This document shows, one piece after another, positions 9,800 through 20,774 of a DNA stretch of 64,000 nt. Each line of letters opens with the position of its first letter. Position 1 is the stretch's first letter. The translations under genes were made by a program, and so were the position numbers. The DNA lies in assembly GCF_003369915.1 (NCBI RefSeq), contig NW_022881603.1:22193515-22257514 (forward strand), read 5' to 3'. The notes beneath the pieces were generated by a model. The model had not been told where the DNA came from. It did not search any database and was given only the letters and a program-made list of their open reading frames with translations. The stretch comes from Drosophila miranda. Lineage: Eukaryota > Arthropoda > Insecta > Diptera > Drosophilidae.

Positions 9800-12023
9800 C
9801 TAATCCAAGGCTGCCTTTTGCTCTTCTGACAACTCCCATTCTTCCTGCACTATCTCCTTCTCCGGGCCTTCCACATAGTGAGCGACTTCTTCTTCCACTA
9901 ATCTGTGAGATGCCCCTACTGGACCTTCTCCAATCACCTCAGGAGCCAATGAGAATCCCCGCCAAAAGTCTACCCACAAGTAAATTTCCTGTTCCAAGAA
10001 AGGGCATACGAAAAACGTTAATCTTTTTACCTCTCCCTTGTATTTCACCGGTAATTCTACTCGGCCAACGATTGCGCGATCTTCCCAATTCGCTACCTTC
10101 ACTATAGAAGAATATCGACGAGCCGCCACGCCCAGCTTCTCCAGGAATTCCTGACCATTACACCCTAGCATGCTGTGTGTAGCGCCTGAATCCAACAGGC
10201 CTCGCACGGCCTCGCCCATTATAGAGATTTCTGCGAAAACTCTCGGGTCTTTCTTGCAACAACGCTTTACTGAAGCCTGCCTCCTCATAGCTCGCCTTTG
10301 CTTAAACCGGGATCTCGCCTTTCTCACCCGCACCGACCGTGCTCGCATACCATCCACTCGTAGTTCAGAAAATATTCTATTTCTGGTTTCTAAATAATTT
10401 CTTAAGCGCTCTTCATATGATAAGTTCCTTAACCTAGCATGCAATTTACGTCTATCTAATTCATTTTTATTTTCTTCTACTTTCTCTGCGCAGGCCCCTT
10501 CTGTGAGCGTGATTCGCCTGCTTGTCGCACCCCTCTTCACGTTTCCCGCGCAATTCGGACAGGTTGGACAATATGCATCGGGCTTTCCACACCGGTAGCA
10601 GAAAATTCGCCTCTCCGATGCCATACAGTCCCTAAAGCCATGATCGGTCTGCCCGCAGTTCCAGCAAATCAACTTCTGTGGAACACGCTGTGTCACTTGC
10701 GCTTCCTCAATGACCTCTGCCTCTTCATCGCTACTCGACCGATCCTGCGCGACCTCGCTGACGTTCGCATTCGCCCCGCGACCATAGTTTGTGGCTTTGG
10801 GTGCTCCTCGCCACGAACATCGAGCCTTCCTCTTCAGATGTGCCTCTATTTCCACGCACTCATCCCGCAGTTGGTCTAAGGAATAAACCCGTAAGCCGTA
10901 GACGAAACTCGCTATCTCATCTGTGAGTGCCTTTTTGACGATTTTTACCATCTCCTTTTCAGGTGGTGGCATCTCCAACCTCGACGCGAGCTTTCTCATG
11001 ACATGGAAAAAGTCTTCCACACTCTCGTTTGACCGCTGCATTCTTTCTCGCAGTTCTCTCATGCGGTCGAACTCGGACGCCGTGCCTCGGAAACGAGCAA
11101 TTAAGTCGCCCCTTAGTTCCTGCCAAACACCACCGCCATGATCACGAATGTACTGCCAGTACCATTCCCGCGCGTTTCCTGTAACCAGGTGATGAAATCC
11201 CTTTAGAACTTCATCCCACGGACAGCGGCATTGGGCTTGTAGGAATTCAATTCGGAACACAAAATCCTCGACTGTCATTTTGTTGCTGTCTCCGTCGAAC
11301 GTCACGTCCCATTTTTCGAATCGGCCCCACCGTGGCCAAGGTCTATAACCCGGGGGATTTGGATGCGGATCTTCTCGAGGAATCCCACCAGCTCTCCTAC
11401 CCTCGCCACGACCCTGACCCGAGTGTCTGAGTGCTATCGGGTTTCGCCAATTTCGCGCTTGTTGCCCACCCCGTTGATGCTGCTCACTGGATGCGGTCGG
11501 TCCTACTCCTGAAGACGGTTCCGGACCAATACCACCTCGCCCCGAGCGAGCCAAAAATGGTTTTGGTGGCGGAATCGGCGCATCAGTCGTGCTAGACGGC
11601 TTCCTTTTCGGGATTGCTCCTCGATACTCTTGCTCGTGGTTCCTTCTGCTGCTGCAGCTGTCTAACCGGCTGGAGTACCACGTTGAGTTGGTGCATCATC
11701 TCGATAAACCCCTTACGCAACTCCTCCTGCAACACCCGACTAATCGAGTCAGTGTTCGCTGCCCTGTGTGTCGCATGAGCCTGAGCCAACGATACGTTGA
11801 CTGCTGATGCCAGTTCAGAAGCAAGCGTGGGTGTAGGATCGGACATTGGCCAATTTTCTGACCTGGCCTGGACCGGTGTTCTTGGCAACCCCCCCACAGC
11901 TCCAAGTTCCTCCCGATCTTGATCAAACATCGCCCCTGACACTTCTCCTATCTGGTCCACTGTTTTGTTTACGCGTGATCGCGTATGATTCTGTCGACTA
12001 CCCCCTTCTTGTGGCATCTGCAC
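9800..12023 (-). pseudogene. Osvaldo-like gag and aspartic protease in one fused frame
   Basis: Gag begins at an ATG near 12023 (11592-12023) and changes phase near 11580, then continues 11554-9800. The core has the EWYWQ and FRGTASEF region. It is followed by a CX2C...HX4C knuckle (CWNCGQTDHGFRDC) and a second Cys-rich knuckle (CYRCGKPDAYCPTCPNC). A protease with LLDSGATHSML follows in the same phase. In the plus-strand relative, gag and pol are in different phases, so this copy is fused, although the GGGAAAC slippery heptamer remains at 10541-10547. Confidence 0.82.
10541..10547 (-). promoter_or_regulatory. GGGAAAC slippery heptamer at the gag-pol junction (minus element)
   Basis: The minus strand reads G GGA AAC in the Gag phase directly after the CPNC zinc knuckle. 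This is the same position as in the plus-strand relative. Here pol is already in the Gag phase, so the site is probably a remnant. Confidence 0.5.
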
Positions 12024-13118
12024 CGAGCAACACCTATACTACAAAAAAAAGGGAAAATCCTAAACTAGATAATATATATAAATAAAGAAATAAATAACCA
12101 AAGAAATAACTAGCAAGCATAAATAACACCACGCTTCGGACCAATAAATACTCCGATAAATAAATAAATAAATACCGATATAAATATTGCGCCAACTAGC
12201 GCCGTTAACGAGATATATGCAATTAAATATTTGAATAAATAAGTAAATAATAACATATGTACATGTATATTCGGTCGACACCTAAGACACTCAAACTTCA
12301 AACACATTCAACACAACACAAAACCTAACAACAAAAATTCCTAACAGTTCTTCTTCTTCTTACAAGATTCATTAAGAGGGGGGACACGTGACTAGCCGGG
12401 ACCAGTACCCGCTCCAGTTTCTGCGCTCCACTTGACAGTCGCCCTACGGATATCCTACAATTACGAACACCACCTTTGTGTGGCCTGTCATCTACTCTAG
12501 TCATCGCTCTAAGCGATGGCCGATAAACGAGAAGCCTCAGGGTGCATGAGCTCACTTTGCTTGTGATTTGTTCCTGTCATCCATCATACCGATCTGCAGT
12601 GACAACAGATGCATCGCGGGTTGTCTTTACGACTCCCGGGCCACCTACTCCTCACCACCTCTCGGCAGACAGACAACAGGTTCAAAAACACGAAAGCGGC
12701 TTTGTTTTAAACAAGCAGGTGCGAAACTACAATGAACATTTACCTACATGACTTACTCTAACTTATTCCAATATCACATTCCATCACAGTTTTATTCGAT
12801 ATCACAGTCCACCCGGCAATGTGTCCGTCGCAAACTCCCTGTCCATTTTTTTCTTGAACGGCAGTGACTTACGTTCACTTGCGACATCGAATAGCGACAA
12901 GATGTTCAACTGTAATTCGTAAGTCCCTATCACATATTTTATATTTCCGTTAACTGCCACCGTATATCCATCCCTAGCATCAATCACCCCGCGCCATTAA
13001 GGACCAGCTTTACGCTCACCTTAAGCCTGCAGCAGCGACTTCTGCCGGGACAGCTAAACTGCACTTCGCGAGCTGTCGTCTTCTCCACAAAATTTATTAT
13101 TTTTTTCATGCGAATTCG
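12024..13118 (-). other. Untranslated leader of the minus-strand Osvaldo-like element
   Basis: This lies between the primer-binding site and gag. It holds AT-rich (AAAT)n-like repeats around 12140-12180. I see no coding sequence. Confidence 0.6.
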
Positions 13119-13136
13119 AAAATAAATTGGGCGCCA
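13119..13136 (-). other. Primer-binding site (TGGCGCCC type)
   Basis: Two bases after the LTR end the minus strand reads TGGCGCCCAATTTATTTT. TGGCGCCC is the start of a tRNA-Lys-type primer-binding site. The plus-strand relative has TGGCGCCCAATCTGAGAC. Confidence 0.65.
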
Positions 13137-13138
13137 TT

Positions 13139-14429
13139 TGTTACACTTGCCTTGTTTCCCAGAGGGCAATGCCGGCTAGCTGTCGACCCCAGGGCTGGGT
13201 AGTTCCCCTTGCCCGCCAAATGTAGACAAAAAAGGAGACATACTACTTCTCGGGACATCAAAACTAACAACAACCTAAAGACAAAGAAAATCATAAACAG
13301 ACGGCTATCAAGTGGGTGAAGCTTGGGTGTTATCACTTCGCGCGCCCGCCCTACCTGTGACCAAACACAACGTTCATTTTGGCCACCCTCTGCTGGAACG
13401 GTAACGGCTGGCCTAATCCATGGCTTACGCCACGCGCCCTCCCTCTATTTTAAATTTACTGCATCATGCTTCAGTATATATCCAAGCTTTAATAATCATA
13501 AATTGACAATTTCATCTTTCTCATAAATAAATAGATATACTCCAAATTATCACTAACCAAAAACAAACACCACCAACGTTCGACACAAAGGCAAACACGG
13601 AAATAACTGCTGAAATTTCGTTCAACCAACAGGGATACCCTCACCAATACGTAATGGAATATGTGTAGATGAGTGGATCCAGTTTTACTCGGGCCCCTAC
13701 GGAGACTTTACCTACCAAGAGCTCTTGTTAAGGGTCCCCGGGACATAAACAATAAACAATATTTTTCCACAAATCGCTCGACCAAATACGGTGGACTGAT
13801 GGGACCCCCGCGTCACCCACTAAGGGTTAATCTTCTGGAACTGAACAGCTGATCGCAGATTTAGGTTCGTGAAAGGTGTTGGTGTTTTTACATATTTTTT
13901 TCAATGGCCAAGATTTTACGTTAAACGGTTTAAGCTAATACTAAATACTGAATAAAGGACAACACACGGAACAAAATAACATTTAATGTGGAACGGTGTT
14001 TGGAGTGCCGATTGTGTTTTTATTCTTTAAGTTCAAACGACGTGGGCGATCGCTGGCCGTGGCCGGTCAGCCCTAAATTTATATACATATGTACATAGGT
14101 CCGTGTATACGTGTGCGCGTGTGTGTGTGTTAATAGGGTTTCGGGGTTTTTACGTGGTGAATGAGACCAAACGTGTGGCACGCACTGGAAGGCGATGGCT
14201 AGAATCGCCCTGGCAGCTAAATCGTCCTCTTTCACCCTCCCCCTTCACACGTCCCGCGCTACTTGGCTCACACGCGCAACTGGAACGAACTCACTCAGGT
14301 TCACTTTGGACAGTCTTCTTCTCTGCAGTCGACTTTCTCGAACTCCAGTGTTCCTCTCCAGGAAACCTTCTGGCCCGGTTCTGGTGGCTATATTCCTTGC
14401 CGGCTGTGAGTAAAATTTTCTGCATTACA
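13139..14429 (-). repeat. 5' LTR of the minus-strand Osvaldo-like element (about 1.29 kb)
   Basis: The 3' end (minus-strand ...AGTGTAACA) is fixed by the adjoining primer-binding site. The 5' end is inferred by aligning patches with the plus-strand LTR: the GCCACC...GGTTTCCTGGAGAG stretch, the GACGCGGGGGTCC stretch and the CCCAGCCCTGGG...AGCTAGCCGGC stretch. The outer edge (about 14429) is approximate because the partner LTR is outside the window. Confidence 0.6.
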
Positions 14430-14638
14430 ACCTATTTTCTCGCCCGCTTTTTTCTGTACTCACTTCAAACTTTCTGTTTTAAGCACAAAATTTAAAATTT
14501 CGACGTTACTCTTCCGTCTACGCTCCACGATTTCCATAACCCAATCCACGTTTTCTAATATTTTCACTCCTATTTATCCCTTTTTCCCTTACTAATACAT
14601 ATATGTAACTAATCCTATTCTATTACTTATATCCCCAG
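14430..14638 (+). other. Probable intron end upstream of the prominin-like exon
   Basis: Pyrimidine-rich sequence runs into a TTATATCCCCAG acceptor at 14638. Earlier exons of the gene must lie left of the window, beyond the nested retroelements. Confidence 0.5.
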
Positions 14639-15875
14639 TACGGCTCCAGCTCCCCCCGATGTCTCCATACACCATCGAGCCGCCCTGGACGCGTCGCCCT
14701 CAGCCCTGGCCACCTATCGTTCAGGTGGGACTGGAACACTTTGAGCTGCTGAGAGCGAAGAATATTTACGATATAGACAACTTGTTAAACAAGGAAATAT
14801 TCGTCGAAGATTTTGAAGACCCACCAGTGTTCACTGGGGACTTAACCACGCTGAAACTGATCCTGGAAGAAGATAAAGTACACCTCAATAAAATGCGTGC
14901 AGGCAATTTGTCCGAATACCACAGCATCTTATACAGCGAGCATCTTTGCACAAAATTTATCCATACGGATTACTCCATACTAACGACCAAAACGAGAGAA
15001 TTTGCTTATGAAATAAACACAAGATATCTTAAAGGGTTTCCAGCCTGCCTTGCCTACTACTTGGCTAGCTCAGATCTAGCTAAGTACGACGAATATTTAG
15101 TGGTACCATTGACGAATGCCGTGAACAAAGCATTGAAAAAAGTAAATGAAATTGATAGCCTTATTCTATACGACAACAATAACTTTGGCAACTCCATTGG
15201 AGTACTGATGGACGCGGTGCAAAGATCCGAGGACTTTATTAGATATAAAGGCAACAGTTACATCAACAAACTGGCCCACAACCTTTCGATTTCAGTCAAC
15301 CTTCAGCTTCAAGAATATATCGAAAGAGTTATCTCGGAAGTGAACAACAACGTTGGACATTGTCAGCCCCTCGCGTACATTTACAGTCAAAGCGCTTACT
15401 TAATTTGTGAACGCCTAGTGGATCCAATAGTGAGTACAGATTTCCCCTGAATGCACCACTCTATCAATACTGTGTTTATATTTTTGTATTTGAAGAACGC
15501 ATTTGCTATGGCCACCCTTCTTTGCTGCATGTTTCTCCTGCCTGTATTGCCGGTAGCCCATCGTCTGATGTGCATGTACCTCAAAATCTGTCCCTCTCCG
15601 ATTGTCACTCAACTAGCAGCAGCTGCAGCAGCAGCAGAAGCTGCAGAATCAGCAAAGTAAGCATTTCACAGCAAAAATAGTTCATACTCAGCCCGATCCA
15701 GAGAACTAACTGTCTCTTTCCGACACCGTCCTTTACTTCCTCCAGATGTCCAGTATGCACAGGGCCGCCGGTCTGGCTAGGGCCGGCGACTAGTTGGCCA
15801 CAAGATCATCGGGGCACGTCTGGGCTCCCAGCTTCAGAGGAGTTGAGCACCATCCGTAGCGAACAGCAAACGTAA
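14639..15875 (+). CDS. Prominin-family membrane protein, last three exons (partial)
   Basis: Exons: 14639-15429, 15496-15656 and 15746-15875, with introns GTGAGT...TTTGAAG and GTAAGC...CCTCCAG. The phases fit across both introns. The encoded part is the C-terminal half of the last extracellular loop (CQPLAYIYSQSAYLICERLVDPI, of which the Cys and VDPI-N are typical). A final transmembrane helix (about MATLLCCMFLLPVLPVAH) and a cytoplasmic tail with an Ala run, a CPVC pair and stop TAA at 15873 follow. Prominins are five-pass, cholesterol-binding proteins of membrane protrusions. The N-terminal four helices are not in the window. The exact 5' edge is uncertain because other AG acceptors exist (for example near 14726). 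Family assignment comes from the loop-helix signature. Confidence 0.72.
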
Positions 15876-17339
15876 GAAAGAGTAGGTGAACGAAATGAGA
15901 GATCGGTTTAAATGAGTTTCATGTTGTGGTGTTTGAATATAAAATGTCTTTAAAGAATATTTTTTAAGAAGTGACTCAGACACTTGCTTCCAGACTACTG
16001 ATGCCTCGTTTAAAAATATGTTCATTGGGCCGACCACTTTGCGAGGCAAGAGCCGCTTTATACAGCAAATACTGTTAATTAAAAGTGCCATTTCGTGATA
16101 TCCGGACTCATTTAAATAATTCAACATATTAATTCCAGAATAAGTCACTACAGTGATTCCTGAAATTGATTAAGTTTTAGGTTTCGTGTGTCAGCGGCTA
16201 TCCGCGATATGTTTAAAATCCAAATGAATTGGTTTCAATGCAACCACTAAGTCCCGAAACCTTTTTTATTTGCACAAAAATTCCAAACACACCTTTTTTC
16301 ACACATCGTATACACTTAAGGTTTTTTAATCTTTAAAACCTTTATTTTAGACCAATTCAATAAAAGGGAGTACTTAAAAGTAGCATATCTTGTGGAATAT
16401 TTATTCACTAATGGGATAAAACTTTGTGGGCAGAGCTGAAGGTTCTATCTAGCTAGTAATATTCGACAGAAAATTAAAATTAATTTAAAATATTAAAATC
16501 GAGGCATCCACCGAACATAATGCAATTTTTTCAAAAATATTTACACACAGGCGCTTTTATGGGGCTTATATGAAAAAAGGGCAAATATTTTTTAAATGTA
16601 CACATTTCCCCTTCAGGTGTCGCTTTTGGTAATTACTTTTAAAATGTAGTTATTTTGGATCAACTGTGTAGTTAGCGTGTAGTTACCATGTAAGGAAATT
16701 AATTTATTGGAAATTGTTGTTTTCTTTTTTCGCTAAAACCTTTTTTTTTGGCAAAATCCAATTAAAGCAAGTATTTAAAATAAACCAGTCAAGTAGAAAA
16801 TAGTTTCGTTAATTGTATAAAATTATGTGGGCAGGGCTGGGATTCCACCTAGCTAGTAATATTCGACGGAATATCAAAAACGAGGAATATGGTTTTCTAC
16901 CCTTGACGGAGAATGATTAACCCATTAATATTCTGCCGAATTAAATAAACATTGAACATTGTAGCGCAGTTCAGGTGAGAGATATCGTGGTTTCTTTAGG
17001 TTTACAGGAAGATGGCATTGATCTTCAAGAAGAATTTACAATCGTTAATATTTTCCACCATTTACCTCAATTCGTTGAAGTGTTTAAATAGAGGTGTTTT
17101 CAGTGGGTTAAGTTCGATTTGTTACCGATATACTGGAGGCTATATTGTAGTGAGGAACCAAAATTGAGGCAAAAACAATCAAAGCAATCGCCGTAGCAGG
17201 AAAACAACTCAAGTATTTAAAACAAGACAGCCAAGTAGAAAATTGATTCATTAATCGGATAAAAATAAGTGGGCAGACCTGAAGGTTTTATCTAGCTAGT
17301 TATATTCGACGGAATATTAAAAACGAGGAATATGTATAA
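15876..17339. repeat. AT-rich degenerate repeat units between the prominin-like gene and the Lis-1 promoter
   Basis: Three diverged units are visible, with GGGCAG anchors near 16430, 16830 and 17270. Each has (T)GGGCAG-GCTG, then CTAGCTAGTAATATTCGACGGAATAT, then AAAACGAGGAATATG. Relatives occur in inverted orientation at 31690-32373. No coding sequence is supported here. A possible polyadenylation signal for the prominin-like gene (AATAAA) lies near 16359. Confidence 0.6.
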
Positions 17340-17445
17340 TAGAATTTAACTTCGTCAGTATATTTTCGGTATATTTTGAAAGTGAGACGGTATATCTGAG
17401 GGTTGGACGGTATATTTTATCGACAAATCCGCGGTCACACTGAGC
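17340..17445 (+). promoter_or_regulatory. Motif 6 / motif 1 core promoter, probably Lis-1
   Basis: CGGTATATTTT (Ohler motif 6 type) occurs at 17367-17377 and 17408-17418, with a related copy near 17388. CGGTCACACTG (Ohler motif 1, the M1BP site) is at 17432-17442. This pairing marks TATA-less housekeeping promoters in Drosophila, with initiation near motif 1. The next gene on this strand is Lis-1, a housekeeping gene with upstream non-coding exons. Confidence 0.65.
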
Positions 17446-17541
17446 TCTAGTCCGCTGCTTAACAAACAATTGTCAAATATAAGAAAAACAGATAAATAAA
17501 ATCAAAATAAGTATAAATATAATATATGAATTACAAAATTG
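17443..17541 (+). other. Lis-1: Probable Lis-1 5' non-coding exon
   Basis: Sequence after the motif 1 site ends at a strong GTAAGT donor (17542). No long ORF is present. Splicing to the coding exon acceptor at 22741 is inferred. Confidence 0.4.
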
Positions 17542-19213
17542 GTGTAAGTATTCGTTGCACATAATCAAAGCAAGAAGCTGAAGCGCCGCGATCAACCGCA
17601 TACTCAAAACCCATTTCGCAACAGTGACGGTGTGTGTAATGAGCGACTGAGAAAAAATGAAAAAATTGTCATACGTACGACATTGGAAGTTTTAGTGTGT
17701 TAGTGTGTGCGTTGTGTGGCGAGATAAAAAATAAAGCCAGCATTTTAAAGCCATTGGTGATGCTTTTGATCGTAGAATGATGATGGATTTGTCCATTTTC
17801 GGTTTTGCATATTACCTTTTGACTCTCATTGCTCCCTCTTCTCTATCCAAGATGGCCGTCGTAACAGTTTATATTTTCGTTTGTGTGTGTTGTTATTGTG
17901 TTTGTTATTGAAAAGAAAACCAAAAGCAAAAGAAAGAGTTATGCAAATTGGGCAAAATGTGTAAAACAGACACTAAAAAATAGATAAACGGTGCAAAAAC
18001 TATGGAAAAAAAAGAAAAAAACAATTACATTTGTACAACCACCAGAAAGTGATGACACATCGCTCCGCGGCGCAGTGTGTGTATGTGTATTGAATTTTTG
18101 CGCATGTGTTGGAGAATGTGTCCTCCCCCTGGCCTCACCAAGCGTTGATCGATTTTTACCTATTCCCATCCCCGGCATAGCTGCAGCGCCAACGACCAAC
18201 ACTCAATTCCTTGCTCAATAGTTCTATGCACCAAAAGACAAACCAACACCTTTACATGGGCGAAACGTTGAAAAATAACGCAAACCAGTTCTGCACATGC
18301 TGAAGAATCTAGTTTTATTTTCTTTTTCACAGTTTTCCCGTTTTGGGTTTTTTCTTTGGCCATGGCCAGGGCATTCTCTTAGGTATTTTAGTTCTGTTAA
18401 CGACGGCGGGCAGACCCGTTGCCGTTGTAATTTCCCAGAATGTGCGAAAAGTACTGAGCCTGGGAACGAACTTGTCGAACTGTCCGGCTTCTGACACTGC
18501 AAAATTATTTAAACTTGAAAACTAGCGGGTCATATGCCTCGCCTTATCTATTTTCTTTTGCTCTCTATCTCATAAAGGCGTCTCTGCTTTCGGTACTCAA
18601 CTTATCTAAATACTTCCTCACGAGCTTTTTCTAATTACATAGTAGTTTTATACATGTGTTACATGGTTTGCCCAGTTACACCAAAATCTATTACTGTCCC
18701 TATTAAATCAAAGTTCATATCTGTTATCCCGTCTAATCGGTTTTTCGGCATTATTTCCTTACTGCACTTGAAACAGTTGTAGCTGCATGTGCTTTGCGTG
18801 TGTGGGTTAATCAATGAAACACGCAAATACAAAAAAAAATTGCGCGAGAGCTAACAACAACAAACAACACATGCCAGAGCTGTAAAAGCAGAAGCAAGTG
18901 CAAGGTCTGCCGTAAGAAAGAGAGAAAGAGAACAGCAGCAATCAAGAGAGAAAGAGAGATTGCATCATGTCAAAGTATGTGGTGTGCGGCAGCCCTGGTA
19001 ATTCCGCATTGCCAACCATTGTCTGACATCACACGCCCACGCGCGGGATGTTTCACAGCTTCTGAGAGGTAGAAATCATTTAAATGCAAATATTAAATAG
19101 CTTGAGCAAGCACAAGTGTGAGAATTAAACCTGGTTTCGGCTCTTTCCTATTATTTGTGGTGCCCGGCACCCTTTTCTTCCTGCAACTTCTGTTTCTACT
19201 GTTGCAGCGTGTG
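17542..19213 (+). other. Lis-1 5' intron, first part
   Basis: Low-complexity, non-coding sequence with A runs, GT runs and a GAGA-rich stretch (18918-18962). I see no gene. The M-starting frames here lack family features. Confidence 0.4.
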
Positions 19214-19543
19214 ACCAAAGACTATACAATACCAAGATGTCGCATGAGGAACAAATGCTTTTTCAATTTTCCTTTGACGCTTCGTGGTACGGGCGCGCGG
19301 GGCTAGAACTTCAATTCTCTTTTACCAAAGACTATACAATACCAAGATGTCGCATGAGGAACAAATGCTTTTTCAATTTTCGTTTGACGCTTCGTGGTAC
19401 GGGCGCGCGGGGCTAGAACTTCAATTCTCTTTTACCAAAGACTATACAATACCAAGATGTCGCATGAGGAACAAATGCTTTTTCAATTTTCGTTTGACGC
19501 TTCATGGTACGGGCGCGCGGGGCTAGTACTTCAATTCTCTTTT
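19214..19543. repeat. 3 x 110 bp tandem repeat
   Basis: Units start at 19214, 19324 and 19434 (ACCAAAGACTATAC...). They differ by only a few bases, so the amplification is recent. Each unit begins with the terminal inverted repeat of the element. Confidence 0.9.
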
Positions 19544-20227
19544 ACGCTACCTTCGCCTCCGAAGTGCTACTCGGCTTCGTCAATGCCTCGGTCAGCACGA
19601 GCTCGAGCCAACCCAGAAATATGCTTGTAGTTGTGTATATGTGTGTATGTCCTAGGTCGGCACGGCCATAAACCGGTTTCGCCCGCAGCATATACGGCTT
19701 TTAGCTTCACACACAAGCGCACTGAAAGCATGTCAGTGCTGCGTGCCGAAACCGTAGGGCAGCGTGGTCGCTGATGTCTTTGGCGCGGCACAGTGGGGAC
19801 TCAGCCGAAATGGTCAAAAAATTGTATGAGTGCTTTAGATAAATTTAATGTACGCATCTAATAGAGAATTTTCCAATCGAATTTTCAGGATAGTTTTAGT
19901 TTAGGAGATATAAGCACTCAAAGTTTAACATTTTTTCAGTGTGCAAATATTTATTGACTAACTAACTAATTTAGCAAGCTGAGACGGCCAAAGGTCCCAC
20001 TGTGCCGCTCCAAAGACATCGGCGATCCGCGACCACCGCTTCGACGGTGCTGTTGCCGAACAGACGAAACCGATGGGCAGCGGGGTCGCGGTAGAGACGA
20101 AGTACAGGCGAAAAGGGAATTGAAACCCCGCGCGCTCCCTCGTGCCTTTTGGGTCCTAAAGTTAGGACCCGCCATAGAACAGCTTTTTGGTCGCTCATGC
20201 GACATCTTGGTATTGTATAGTCTTTGG
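19214..20227. mobile_element. Inverted-repeat (foldback-like or MITE) element in the Lis-1 intron
   Basis: The two ends are 35-bp terminal inverted repeats beginning ACCAAAGACTATACAATACC and continuing to GTCGCATGAG. Further in, 19769-19797 and 19998-20026 form an inverted pair with about 27 of 29 matches. The GCGCGCGGGG...TTCAATTC block is also shared between arms in inverted orientation. The left arm contains a threefold 110-bp tandem array that the right arm lacks. A core of about 170 bp separates the arms. No transposase is present. A fragment with the same end lies at 48459-48521, which shows a dispersed family. Confidence 0.65.
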
Positions 20228-20774
20228 TGCCCGTATGTCCATTGTTTCTGCTTTGTGGAACCGTTTCTTTCAGAGCAGAGCAGAGGCCCACACACAGCCA
20301 GATACAGTTACAATGCGCATGCCAAAGTGGTGGAATGTTGGTTGCCACAACAGAAATTGTGTTGACTCGGCTCGGCATTGGAAGAGCCCAGGAACCCTCA
20401 CTCCCCACGCGACCAGCCCACGCGCGTGACGTTGGCAGGGAGCGCTGTTGTTGATTTTTCATTGATTTTCATTTATATTTAGATGCGCAGTAGTTTGTCT
20501 GTTCTGTCCCAACAGAGAGCATCCATCCACCAACTCATATTTGTAAATGCCGTTCTTGCACAGCTGATAAGAGCCAAGAGTCTCGCTCGATTTGTGTCCC
20601 TTGGGTGAGTCACGTCACGGCCTGGCTGGTCCCATGTGCTGTTGTCAAATCCCACTCTGCCTGAAGTACGACTGTGTATTGATGTTCGTTGCTGAACCGT
20701 TAAGTCTGGCTAATTGGCTTTGTCAATGGCTGCTTTTCCGGAGGTTGGCAACGCGTGCGAATCGTACTGCACAA
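20228..20774 (+). other. Lis-1 5' intron, between the inverted-repeat element and the hAT element
   Basis: Non-coding sequence in which I see no conserved feature. It ends in CTGCACAA, the left target duplication of the hAT element. Confidence 0.4.

Larger units (their letters stand above)
8411..14429 (-). mobile_element. Ty3/gypsy element, Osvaldo/Ulysses-like, 3' part displaced by the BEL insertion
   Basis: Minus-strand order is LTR (13139-14429), primer-binding site, leader, gag, protease, RT, RNase H, then the BEL insertion at 8410/8411. Protein similarity to the plus-strand element at 32374-40995 is clear along gag and pol (for example WYWQ in Gag and QFRMMPFGLCNAAQRL in RT), but the DNA is strongly diverged. 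It carries three in-frame stops (9800, 9266, 8417) and a frame change near 11580, so it is an old, dead copy. Assignment to the Osvaldo/Ulysses group rests on the long LTR and the TGGCGCCC primer site and is tentative. Confidence 0.85.

Noticed and set aside
15834..16148. 104-codon minus-strand frame after the prominin-like stop
   Set aside because: Overlaps the real last exon in antisense and shows no family features. Composition is that of AT-rich non-coding DNA.
19784..20008. Nested small hAT-like MITE in the core of the inverted-repeat element (CAGTGGG...CCCACTG ends)
   Set aside because: The flanking octamers are inverted rather than direct repeats, so they belong to the larger palindrome and not to a separate insertion.
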